A stretch of DNA of 61,659 nt from Nonlabens xiamenensis (GTDB lineage Bacteria > Bacteroidota > Bacteroidia > Flavobacteriales > Flavobacteriaceae), in the NCBI RefSeq assembly GCF_003865345.1, contig NZ_RMVE01000008.1:1-61659 (forward strand), read 5' to 3'. The first letter of the stretch is position 1. Each line of letters opens with the position of its first letter. Made by a program: the position numbers and the translations under genes. Of this stretch, positions 1 to 7,822 are shown piece by piece. Below the pieces are notes generated by a model. It saw nothing but the letters and a program-made list of their open reading frames with translations, made no database searches and had not been told where the DNA came from.

Positions 1-266
1 ATTGAACACTTTGTTCAAGAATATCGAAATCAACCTGTCGCGTAAAAACATCTATCCAATAGACCGTTGCAAAACTCACGAAATATGCGCCGGCCTTGTG
101 GTGGAATTTGTAGTTTCTGCTCATTCCTCAAAAATACAAAAGCTGCAACACTACATTACAGCTTCTGTATTTTATTTCTTACTCGGTACGCCACTAGTCA
201 TAGACTAGCGGTAGCGGGGGACACTACCAACTCAATACAGCGCTTTGGAACACTTTCATCGCGGTT
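1..266. other. intergenic left edge, no supported gene
   Basis: No convincing gene is visible. Two short overlapping frames on the plus strand lack recognisable motifs. The only structure is a small inverted repeat at 194-208 (CTAGTC-ATA-GACTAG). The stretch lies downstream of the minus-strand lipoprotein gene, so it may hold its transcript end, but no T-tract hairpin is evident. Confidence 0.4.
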
Positions 267-761
267 TTAACGATTAGTGCCGCATAATCCGAAATTAGTA
301 CGTTCTAATTTTTTATTTTTTAGAGTTGGTAATCTAGCACTGCCAATAGGAGAATCGTACTCAAATCCAAATTTTCTAGAATCGCCTAAAATTTTAGGAT
401 AATTTTCAAAGTTGTATATGCGTAAATAAAAATATTCTTGTTTGAGTAAATTAGAATTCAAATTCAACATATATATTCCATCATTTCTAAGGCATGGGTC
501 ATAATACTTAAATTTTAGATGAAGTTTTTCACTTTTTAATAGCTTCATAGCTTTATGTTTTTCTATACGAATCCTTCCTGTCTTATAGTCCACATTAGTA
601 GCATTTAAATCTTCATCTAATATTTCAAAATCGCTTAAATAAATAGTCGGATCATTGTCCATGAATATGAGAATTTCAAGATCGACTTGTTCTTGTGAAG
701 ATCCAGAAAGACAAGATGAAAATGTTATTATAAATACGATTAAAATGAAAATACTCTTCAT
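267..761 (-). CDS. putative lipoprotein, candidate immunity partner of orphan Rhs C-terminus
   Basis: A 164-residue protein with a hydrophobic N-terminal segment ending in a lipobox-like FSSC (Cys17), so a lipoprotein is predicted. The rest is charged and I recognise no family. It begins 5 bp after the stop of the orphan Rhs cassette on the same strand. That is where immunity genes sit in Rhs and contact-dependent inhibition loci, and the main rhs gene is followed by another, unrelated small lipoprotein in the same position. What I see is the lipobox and the tight coupling. The immunity role is inference. It could instead be an unrelated small lipoprotein carried with the cassette. Confidence 0.6.
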   Translation of the reverse strand: MKSIFILIVFIITFSSCLSGSSQEQVDLEILIFMDNDPTIYLSDFEILDEDLNATNVDYKTGRIRIEKHKAMKLLKSEKLHLKFKYYDPCLRNDGIYMLNLNSNLLKQEYFYLRIYNFENYPKILGDSRKFGFEYDSPIGSARLPTLKNKKLERTNFGLCGTNR

Positions 762-766
762 AAAAT

Positions 767-2326
767 TTAAATTTTGGTAATTTTTTCTAAAGCTTCTTTG
801 GTTAAAGTCAAAATTGGCTTGGATTTAACGGTTATATTATTACCGAAAAAAGCTGCACCTAAAGGTGGTTTTTTCTCATCGATTGTGATACTCCCATCTG
901 GATCAATTGTACCTGTGTGAGTACCCAAACGACCTACAATAATATTTTCTTTATATTCTGAAAACGCTGTAGGATCTGATGGGCCAGGAACTCGAGCATC
1001 ATTTGAAGATATGAATCCATCGTCTGTAATAGTTGCGTTTAAACCATGCCCATGAATTGATGTACTACTACTTTTTTCATCTAAAGGAATAGCAGGTAAT
1101 TTACCTTCAGCGACATCACCATTTTGTTGATAAGATCCGTCACCATCTACCACTGTACCATCTGCTTTTACAATTGAGGATTCCTCAGGATTGCCACCAT
1201 TGTCTATTGTTCGCTTGAGGACACCCAAAGCGGCATTTAGAACAACCTTAGTTGTTTGATAACCTGATTCAACATCTGCTTGACTAGCCAAGCTTCCACC
1301 AGACTTACCTTTCTTATAACGTTTATAAGATTTTCGAATTGCTTTAGCTTTTTTTGAATCTCCAATTATACTTACATTACCATCAATACCATTTGCATCT
1401 TCACCTATTTTTTCTCCTTTCAAATTGAATAATTCAGTTTGAGGCGCCATCCCATCAGGATCCATAAAGTATATGGGGTTATCAAAGGCATAGTTATAAG
1501 GAGAGTGACGACGCATTTGTTCCGCAAGAGGATCAATATTCATCCAACGCCCAAGAGCAGGATCATAATTACGCGCTGTAATGTCTATCCATTCTAAACC
1601 TAATTCATCCTGTTCTTCTTTCCCACCAAAGCCATACTTGTGATCACGCCCGTTTACGACATTATTGTACCCTTTGTGTTGTAAGCCAAAAGGATAATAA
1701 TTATTCTCTTCTCTAATTTCTGTGCTGTTGACTGACCCATCATGGTTATTATCTGCATACGATAGTCTGACGTTTCCTAAGTGATCCTTATATTGATAGA
1801 CATAATCAAAAGAAGAACCGTTCTGCTCCACATATCCTTCTTCATGGGAGAAAAAGGCCAATTGCTCTGTTCCTCCATTAACCTCATAGATATAGTTGCC
1901 CGCGTAGTAGGTGGTGGCATCAGCCACTGGATTAACCGAAGCTGGCGGAGTCAAAAAGATTTCCTTTTTTAGCTTAACACCAGTGGCATCATAAGTATAT
2001 CTTATCGCTTGACCATTTTCAAAGTTGATACTGGTTAGTAGATTCAAATGATTATAGTTTATACTGGCGATATCTTTATTCCTGTCGGCGGTAAGGTTGC
2101 CATTATAATCTCCATACACAAAATCTTTTGGTTGGGTTTGTCCAGCAGGCGCATTGGGCGTATCGCTATACCCTCCATTATAGACGCCGGCCTGTTGGTT
2201 ATCAGCTGTATCCACCACGTCCAACAGCTGGTTGCTTTTGGGCGCATATTCATATACGAGCTTGTCTACATAATCCATATGCTGGATGTTGTTGGGTGTA
2301 TCAATATACAAACCAAATCGGTCCAA
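767..2326 (-). CDS. orphan Rhs core plus variable C-terminal domain (JAB-like), no proper N-terminus
   Basis: This frame carries the 3' part of an Rhs gene: YD-type repeats, then the Rhs core (YKDHLGNVRLSY, NNYYPFGL, DPALGRWMNIDPLAEQ, YNYAFDNPIYFMDPDG). After about residue 290 comes a unique C-terminus. Its last 95 residues hold HGHG (His425, His427) and PGPSD (Asp451), resembling the JAB/MPN metal motif HxH...SxxD, with Gly448 where Ser is usual. The frame stays open upstream only to 2452 and offers no ATG there; 2326 is a TTG. It has no signal peptide. The upstream 756 bp match the main rhs gene almost perfectly. I read it as a silent, displaced toxin-tip cassette that recombination could swap in. 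Confidence 0.75.
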   Translation of the reverse strand: MDRFGLYIDTPNNIQHMDYVDKLVYEYAPKSNQLLDVVDTADNQQAGVYNGGYSDTPNAPAGQTQPKDFVYGDYNGNLTADRNKDIASINYNHLNLLTSINFENGQAIRYTYDATGVKLKKEIFLTPPASVNPVADATTYYAGNYIYEVNGGTEQLAFFSHEEGYVEQNGSSFDYVYQYKDHLGNVRLSYADNNHDGSVNSTEIREENNYYPFGLQHKGYNNVVNGRDHKYGFGGKEEQDELGLEWIDITARNYDPALGRWMNIDPLAEQMRRHSPYNYAFDNPIYFMDPDGMAPQTELFNLKGEKIGEDANGIDGNVSIIGDSKKAKAIRKSYKRYKKGKSGGSLASQADVESGYQTTKVVLNAALGVLKRTIDNGGNPEESSIVKADGTVVDGDGSYQQNGDVAEGKLPAIPLDEKSSSTSIHGHGLNATITDDGFISSNDARVPGPSDPTAFSEYKENIIVGRLGTHTGTIDPDGSITIDEKKPPLGAAFFGNNITVKSKPILTLTKEALEKITKI

Positions 2327-2411
2327 TGAAAGTATATTCCCGTTATCATCATAGTCGATACCGCTTACTGAGTAGTTTTCCTGCGTGTTGGAAGGTTGGT
2401 GGAACTGTCCC
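1656..2411 (-). repeat. recombinogenic Rhs core block, copy 1 (orphan cassette)
   Basis: This 756-bp block aligns without any gap to 4231-4986 in the main rhs gene. I count about 23 base differences by eye, roughly 97 % identity, with a cluster of differences at the low-coordinate end. Homology stops abruptly at 2411, at the IS remnant, and around 1656, where the variable C-termini begin. Confidence 0.9.
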
Positions 2412-2415
2412 TTTA

Positions 2416-2646
2416 GCTCGTCGAGTTCATATCCACTGTGGCGGACTACTATTTACAAAAGTTCTTGATGAAGTTGTTACTACTTACAACACCATTATTT
2501 CTCAAATGAATCTAGGTGGAAATACACCTCTTGAAACATTTGAAGGGACTCCTGTACATTTAAATCAATATACCGATGGCCTTGATCTACAAAAAGCAAT
2601 AAGAATACAAGAAAACAGAAAAAATGCCTGTTCACTATGTTATTAA
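2416..2646 (+). pseudogene. IS transposase C-terminal remnant
   Basis: A plus-strand frame ending at a TAA reads KVLDEVVTTYN, then NTPLETFEGTP, then LDLQKAIRIQENRKNACSLC. This resembles the end of DDE/integrase-core transposases (a TYN...TPxExFxG pattern and a tail of the form QKxxRIxxNxxNxCxLC). Only about 75 residues remain. The 5' part is missing and replaced by the orphan Rhs block, which starts at 2411. No terminal inverted repeat is recognised. It is probably a scar of the event that displaced the Rhs cassette. Family assignment (IS3-like or similar) is uncertain. Confidence 0.5.
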
Positions 2647-2916
2647 ATCACTAACTCCTTAAGAAACAATAAAAGGAAAGCCTTTTACAACTTTACTTTT
2701 ATAATTTCAAATACTATTAAAGTAGTAGTTTTGATAACTATCTATAATTGAGCCACATCCCTTATAAGGAACACGCTATTTCAAAATACCCTCGTAGGTT
2801 GCATCGCTTGTTCGTGATGCCAAAGCTCGTAATACTTACGCATAAAAAAAACAGCAACTAGTATTTAACCAATTGCTATTTCTTAATTATTACACTCTTA
2901 TGATCTCAAATATCTC
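2647..2916. other. intergenic, nothing recognised
   Basis: This AT-rich stretch lies between the IS remnant and the minus-strand lipoprotein gene. No gene, hairpin with T-tract or repeat was recognised. It may hold the 3' untranslated end of the rhs operon. Confidence 0.4.
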
Positions 2917-3294
2917 CTAATTCGGAATGTTATCATCATTTAAATGCCCATTATTTGCAGCAATTTCTCGATAAAAATCAACTAACGATTTATCTACTTC
3001 CTTACTTAATGGATTAGGAGGATCTACATTATAAATTTTTTTTAGTGCTATCATCTTACTTTGGTATACAGAAACTCCTTTAAATTTCAAGTCATGAGAA
3101 ATTCTAACATCTTCAATTTGAGAAAAAATATTTTTTACAAAACTGGTATCTTTATGCTCCCCAATTAAATAATAAGCTTCTACTAATTGCGAGGTATTAT
3201 TACTATTCAACATTTTCTCCACATCTTTCTTATTATAATCATCTTTACAGCTAAAAAACAAAAAAACAAAAAATACATATTTTAAATTGCTCAT
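2917..3294 (-). CDS. small lipoprotein, candidate immunity protein of main Rhs toxin
   Basis: A 125-residue protein with a short hydrophobic leader (KYVFFVFLFFSC) and a lipobox Cys near residue 16, followed by an acidic/lysine-rich helical region (KKDVEKMLNSNN...QLVEAYYLIGEHKDTSFVKNI). No family is recognised; the helices could be HEAT-like. It starts 2 bp after the stop of the 1504-residue Rhs gene, so the two are translationally coupled. By analogy with Rhs and CDI loci this is the immunity position. A lipid anchor would place it at the envelope, which fits a toxin acting in the periplasm. The role is inferred from position. Confidence 0.6.
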   Translation of the reverse strand: MSNLKYVFFVFLFFSCKDDYNKKDVEKMLNSNNTSQLVEAYYLIGEHKDTSFVKNIFSQIEDVRISHDLKFKGVSVYQSKMIALKKIYNVDPPNPLSKEVDKSLVDFYREIAANNGHLNDDNIPN

Positions 3295-3296
3295 AA

Positions 3297-6200
3297 TTAT
3301 TTTACTACAAAGTTAGTTTTCTTTTTTACGATAAATTTATTCTTAGATAAATCCAGCATACTTCGTAAGTTATTGGGAGAAAAACCTCTATAAGTTAGTC
3401 CAGGATTGTCTAAGGAAAGACCCCAGAAATTTTGAATTTTAACATCTGAGTCAGCCATTGCTTGAACAGCAACTGAAGTACACGTTCTTCCCCATAGTTC
3501 ATATTTACCAGGAGATTTGGTAACGTCAGCTAAGTTTTTAAGAATATCATTTTTTTGTCCACTAGTGACTTTTATTTCATAAGAGGTTACATTTTGACCT
3601 AGATATGATGCCGTAAAACCTTTATTGTTTTGAATGTGCATAACACCATCGCTATCGATTAGATCATTCAGATCATAAGCTCCATTTCCATCCATATCAG
3701 TAGGGTAATAACCATATACAGTACCATCTATTCTTAGAGCTACGTGACCAACATCTTTTACTGCATTAGTATCTTTTTCCCATATTAAAACTTCAAATGA
3801 TTCACTATACTTAGAATTAAATTCTGAATTAGTTAAATACTCTCCAAATCTGCTAGCATTAGTTAATTTTTCAAAAAAATCTTTAACAGGTCCGTTATCA
3901 GCAGATTGACTAATTGAATTAGAACTTTGATTATTCGTTCCGCTCACAAGGTCTGTAAAGGCAACTTGAGCATTTAAGCCAGTAAAATATGACCATCCAT
4001 CTCCGTGAATAGCATCAGCACCACTTGGGTCAGCCCAAAACACTGGATTATTATCAAATGCTACACTTGTTCCTTGTGAATAATGTGTTACAGGATCAAT
4101 ACCATTGAAACGTCCAATTGCAGGGTCATACATCCTAAAGTCCATCTCATATAAATCAAGTCCCAAGGCTTCTTCGTGTTCGATACTTTGAAGTTTAAAC
4201 TTGCTTGCAACGTTGTTGCTGTTGGAACTCACGACAATATTGTACCCTTTATGTTCAAGCCCAAAAGGGTAATAATTATTCTCTTCCCTAATTTCTGTGC
4301 TGTTGACTGACCCATCATGGTTATTATCTGCATACGATAGTCTGACGTTTCCTAAGTGATCCTTATATTGATAGACATAATCAAATGAAGATCCGTTCTG
4401 CTCCACATATCCTTCTTCATGGGAGAAAAAGGCCAATTGCTCTGTTCCTCCATTAACCTCATAGATATAGTTGCCAGCGTAGTAGGTGGTGGCATCAGCC
4501 ACTGGATTAACCGAAGCTGGCGGAGTCAAAAAGATTTCCTTTTTTAGCTTAACACCACTGGCATCATAAGTATATCTTATCGCTTGACCATTTTCAAAGT
4601 TGATGCTGGTTAGTAGATTCAAATGATTATAGTTTATACTGGCGATATCTTTATTCCTGTCGGCGGTAAGGTTGCCATTATAATCTCCATATACAAAATC
4701 TTTTGGTTGGGTTTGTCCAGCAGGTGCATTGGGCGTGTCGCTATACCCTCCATTATAGACACCGGCCTGTTGGTTATCAGCTGTATCCACCACGTCCAAC
4801 AGCTGGTTGCTTTTGGGGGCATATTCATATACGAGCTTGTCTACATAATCCATATGCTGGATGTTGTGGGGTGTATCAATATACAAACCAAATCGGTCCA
4901 ATGAAAGTATATTTCCGTTATCATCATAGTCGATACCGCTCACTGAGTAGTTTTCCTGAGTGTTGGAAGGTTGGTGGAACTGTCCCTGGTAAGTGGCAGA
5001 TTTGATTCGGTTCAAGGCATCATAACCAAATTTGTAACCCCTTGACTGGTTGTCATTGGCAGTTTTCCAGTAGGTCTCGGATATATTGCCATTGTACAAT
5101 GCCTGGGCGCCATGTTCAGGGTTGTTATAACTGATCGAAAAGGCAAATAGGTCAGTACCCAAATTCAAATCGTCATTGATATTTTGTAACCAGCCCCTTA
5201 CATTATAAGTGTAGTCAACATCCTGCAAACGCTGTGAGGAAGTTGTTGCGCCCCCTACCGATTTCTGGATCAGCTGCCCCATGGCATCATAGGTGTTACT
5301 TACCAAACGCTCCCTGGCCTGCGCATTGACCTCCTGATCATGAGTAAGTAGGCGATCCATGTGGTCGTAGCCCATAAAATCCATGAGCGTAATGGTCTGT
5401 GCAAGACTGGTTTTGTGATGTTGATTTCTAGCTTCCAATGTTTTTCCTACAAAGTCTAACTTCATCCAGGATTTGTCCCATGTACCCAAGTGATTGTTAT
5501 ACACTGCCGCGGCAACCGGTTGCGCTTTCTCATTGTAATAGGTAGTACTGGTCGTCCAATCACCTGTTCCCAATACACGTACCTCTGCTATTGTAGATAA
5601 ACCTATATTGGAACTTGACAGCTGCGCTCCGTAAAAATCAGCATACTCCAGTTGCTGCTGTTGTGAGGCGCTATTGTCATATTTCTTATTGAGACCACTG
5701 TTAATAGTTTGGTCATCGTAATAATTTACGATTAGAACGCTAGTGATAAGCTCATCCGAAGGAAAATTCTTATTCGTATAGTAAATGTCCTTTCCATCAT
5801 TTGTAAATGGGGATGCACTCCTGGTCTCATAGTGTTGGGAAGGGGTATGACCATCGAATTGTTGCTGCAATTGCTTTCTGTCTTGGCTGCTTTCGTAGAT
5901 TCCTGTATAGACGACACGCCCCAGTTTATCGTATTTGGTAAAGAGCCATGTCTTTTTAGTTTTGATGGGGAATGTGTTGATCGGATTCCTCTGGTTACCA
6001 TCTTGAGTCATCACTGGGCGATCCAGCCTATCGTAGACGATATGTTCCCAATCTTTACCTGGTATCTTCTTTTCAACCAACCTGTTGCGGTGGTCGTACT
6101 CATAGATGTAGCACAACCCCTCCAATGTGGGCTGATCAATATTTGGTTGGGTCAAGACATCAGGTCCAGAAAAGTTGATGGTCAGATGTGATATTTCTCC

Positions 6201-7811
6201 CGATCCCACAATCTTGATGTGGTTATTATATATTGAAAAGGTGTAGCTGTATCCACTACCTGATAAGGTTCCTAATGACCTGTTAGCAAGGCTTCTATTA
6301 ATTCCCAACGGTATATCAGCATTCAGTATTTCAAGTTGCCCGCTGTGGCTTGAATTAAATATCAATTGAATGTTATCGTTGGTATCAACAACAACTTTTA
6401 GACCTCCGGTACCGTCATGAGGATTGGGAATTGTTACATCTAGTATTTCATCATTGCTATACGGTAAAAGAGCTGATTCATAATCGTCCCTTACCAGATT
6501 GGACACATTCATGTAGTCGGTCCAAGGAAAATTCTTCTCATAGTTGACTCCATTTTCATTGGTTACAGTCGCATTGAGCTGTGATAGTTCTCCATACCCT
6601 GAGATAAATATTTGTCTGTCTAATATGCTAATAGTGTACTCATATCCATCTCCACTAATAGTTCCTATATCTGTATCATCGTAAACTCCATAGGGCTCTA
6701 AGTCAAATACATAACCCTGCAATAATTCAATTGGTTCATCTACCGATAAATTGAAGTTGATTGAAATGCTATCGCTATTGTTGTAGGTTGTAACGGTCAT
6801 TCCTCCTTGACCATTATAGGTGTTTTCCAGTCGAACGTTGAGGATCTGGCTATTGTCATAATCAGACAATTGTTCGTTATAGGAGTCCGCAAACTGCCGA
6901 TCGACATTTACTACATCCGTCCATGGCACGTGGATCACGTGACCAAGAGTGGGAACCTGATCGTAGCGTACAACTGATTTACTGCCTTTAGGGGATAAGA
7001 CGTAAGTTAAATTTCCAAAATCATCGTATATGTACTGCGTATCTAATGCTTGATTATCCTCAAAGGTTCGCTTTAGAACTATTCTGCCAGATTTATCTTT
7101 GTATTCTTCGACCGTATGGTCTTTGCCATCAGCTGGCGTCCAGTTTTCATCTTTTACGATCGATTTGTAAAGTTGGCCCTGAATATAGGCTCCTCCAAAG
7201 ACCAGGCTTGGCTCAAAGGGATCCGTGGTGCTGCCAAACTCAACTCCAAACATCCTAACCGCATCAGCGCTTGTATTGGTCTGATAATCCATCTTTACCT
7301 CATGACCTGAGTCCATGGCCCAATCACTTCCAGGTGCGGCTTGTCTAAATACGCGGTTTAGTGGAGAAGCTTCATATTCTACCTCGCTGTAGGGATTTAA
7401 AATGCCTGTTGTAAAATCATCTGAATAGTTGGTCTGGTAATACCCCTCGATCTCAGCTACAGGGTCCACGACAAGATTTAGTGTGCCGTTAGTTACCTGT
7501 GTATTTGTAGCGTACGGAAGATATGTCTTTGCTTCACGACCATATTGATCATACTCATGGTGCTGTACAATATTTTCCTTGTTACCTCCAGCTCTCACTT
7601 GAATGGACTGAAGTGGCCTGCCTAGACCATCAAAATATTGGATGCTCTCTATCTTATCATCTTGGGCAATCGGCTGGCTAGTATTTGAATCTATCAAGCC
7701 GTCAGCCGTCTCTACCTTAAAGGCAGTGGACTTGATATTATTTGTAGAAGGTGTCTGTGCGTTAAGCGCTGTGCCTGCCATAAGCAGCAAGCCGGTCAGT
7801 AGTTGTCTCAT
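3297..7811 (-). CDS. DUF6443-type Rhs repeat protein with putative cysteine-peptidase toxin tip
   Basis: A 1504-residue secreted protein. A Sec signal peptide (MRQLLTGLLLMAGTALNAQ) is followed by a DUF6443-like region (ESIQYFDGLGRPLQSI near 60) and YD repeats. Two tandem ~130-residue insert domains lie near 290-550. The Rhs core is at about 1140-1185 (DHLGNVRLSY, NNYYPFGLEHKGYN), with RMYDPAIGRFNGIDP behind it. The unique C-terminus has GHVALRIDG (His1356) and GRTCTSVAVQAM (Cys1444). That His-then-Cys order suggests a papain/NlpC-P60-like fold in circularly permuted form. Family knowledge: Rhs shells encapsulate a C-terminal toxin. It follows the SpvB/YD gene by 11 bp and is coupled to a small lipoprotein. 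Toxicity and target are unproven. Confidence 0.88.
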   Translation of the reverse strand: MRQLLTGLLLMAGTALNAQTPSTNNIKSTAFKVETADGLIDSNTSQPIAQDDKIESIQYFDGLGRPLQSIQVRAGGNKENIVQHHEYDQYGREAKTYLPYATNTQVTNGTLNLVVDPVAEIEGYYQTNYSDDFTTGILNPYSEVEYEASPLNRVFRQAAPGSDWAMDSGHEVKMDYQTNTSADAVRMFGVEFGSTTDPFEPSLVFGGAYIQGQLYKSIVKDENWTPADGKDHTVEEYKDKSGRIVLKRTFEDNQALDTQYIYDDFGNLTYVLSPKGSKSVVRYDQVPTLGHVIHVPWTDVVNVDRQFADSYNEQLSDYDNSQILNVRLENTYNGQGGMTVTTYNNSDSISINFNLSVDEPIELLQGYVFDLEPYGVYDDTDIGTISGDGYEYTISILDRQIFISGYGELSQLNATVTNENGVNYEKNFPWTDYMNVSNLVRDDYESALLPYSNDEILDVTIPNPHDGTGGLKVVVDTNDNIQLIFNSSHSGQLEILNADIPLGINRSLANRSLGTLSGSGYSYTFSIYNNHIKIVGSGEISHLTINFSGPDVLTQPNIDQPTLEGLCYIYEYDHRNRLVEKKIPGKDWEHIVYDRLDRPVMTQDGNQRNPINTFPIKTKKTWLFTKYDKLGRVVYTGIYESSQDRKQLQQQFDGHTPSQHYETRSASPFTNDGKDIYYTNKNFPSDELITSVLIVNYYDDQTINSGLNKKYDNSASQQQQLEYADFYGAQLSSSNIGLSTIAEVRVLGTGDWTTSTTYYNEKAQPVAAAVYNNHLGTWDKSWMKLDFVGKTLEARNQHHKTSLAQTITLMDFMGYDHMDRLLTHDQEVNAQARERLVSNTYDAMGQLIQKSVGGATTSSQRLQDVDYTYNVRGWLQNINDDLNLGTDLFAFSISYNNPEHGAQALYNGNISETYWKTANDNQSRGYKFGYDALNRIKSATYQGQFHQPSNTQENYSVSGIDYDDNGNILSLDRFGLYIDTPHNIQHMDYVDKLVYEYAPKSNQLLDVVDTADNQQAGVYNGGYSDTPNAPAGQTQPKDFVYGDYNGNLTADRNKDIASINYNHLNLLTSINFENGQAIRYTYDASGVKLKKEIFLTPPASVNPVADATTYYAGNYIYEVNGGTEQLAFFSHEEGYVEQNGSSFDYVYQYKDHLGNVRLSYADNNHDGSVNSTEIREENNYYPFGLEHKGYNIVVSSNSNNVASKFKLQSIEHEEALGLDLYEMDFRMYDPAIGRFNGIDPVTHYSQGTSVAFDNNPVFWADPSGADAIHGDGWSYFTGLNAQVAFTDLVSGTNNQSSNSISQSADNGPVKDFFEKLTNASRFGEYLTNSEFNSKYSESFEVLIWEKDTNAVKDVGHVALRIDGTVYGYYPTDMDGNGAYDLNDLIDSDGVMHIQNNKGFTASYLGQNVTSYEIKVTSGQKNDILKNLADVTKSPGKYELWGRTCTSVAVQAMADSDVKIQNFWGLSLDNPGLTYRGFSPNNLRSMLDLSKNKFIVKKKTNFVVK
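4231..4986 (-). repeat. recombinogenic Rhs core block, copy 2 (main gene)
   Basis: Partner of 1656-2411: the same length of 756 bp, no gaps, about 23 differences counted by eye. It encodes the segment from GQFHQPSNTQENYSVSG to the YYPFGL-HKGYN motif. After this block the two C-termini are unrelated in sequence. Confidence 0.9.
6160..6940 (-). repeat. two tandem insert domains inside the Rhs protein
   Basis: The translated residues of about 290-425 and 425-550 are diverged copies of one module. Each begins xPWTDxxNV and contains a xILxVxxxNxxxGxGG segment, an (I/L)GT(I/L)SGxGYxYTxSI segment and a final G-E-(L/I)-S-(Q/H)-L strand. Around them is YD/DUF6443 sequence, so the pair looks inserted into the shell. 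Confidence 0.6.
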
Positions 7812-7813
7812 CG

Positions 7814-7821
7814 TTGGTTGG
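7814..7821 (-). promoter_or_regulatory. CCAACCAA leader motif before the Rhs start codon
   Basis: CCAACCAA lies 2 nt before the ATG at 7811. The same octamer precedes the other two starts of this locus (11571-11578 and 12661-12668). No Shine-Dalgarno is present. Confidence 0.4.
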
Positions 7822-7822
7822 A

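Noticed and set aside
2-270. Two overlapping short plus-strand frames at the left edge
   Set aside because: No motif, no start signal, and composition not gene-like; the small inverted repeat at 194-208 is too short to interpret.
2128-2646. A 172-codon plus-strand frame as one gene
   Set aside because: Its first part is only the antisense of the Rhs block; only the last 75 codons look like real (transposase) sequence.
4623-5005. Plus-strand frames mirrored at 2048-2329 and 4623-5005
   Set aside because: They recur only because the Rhs core is duplicated; they are antisense shadows.
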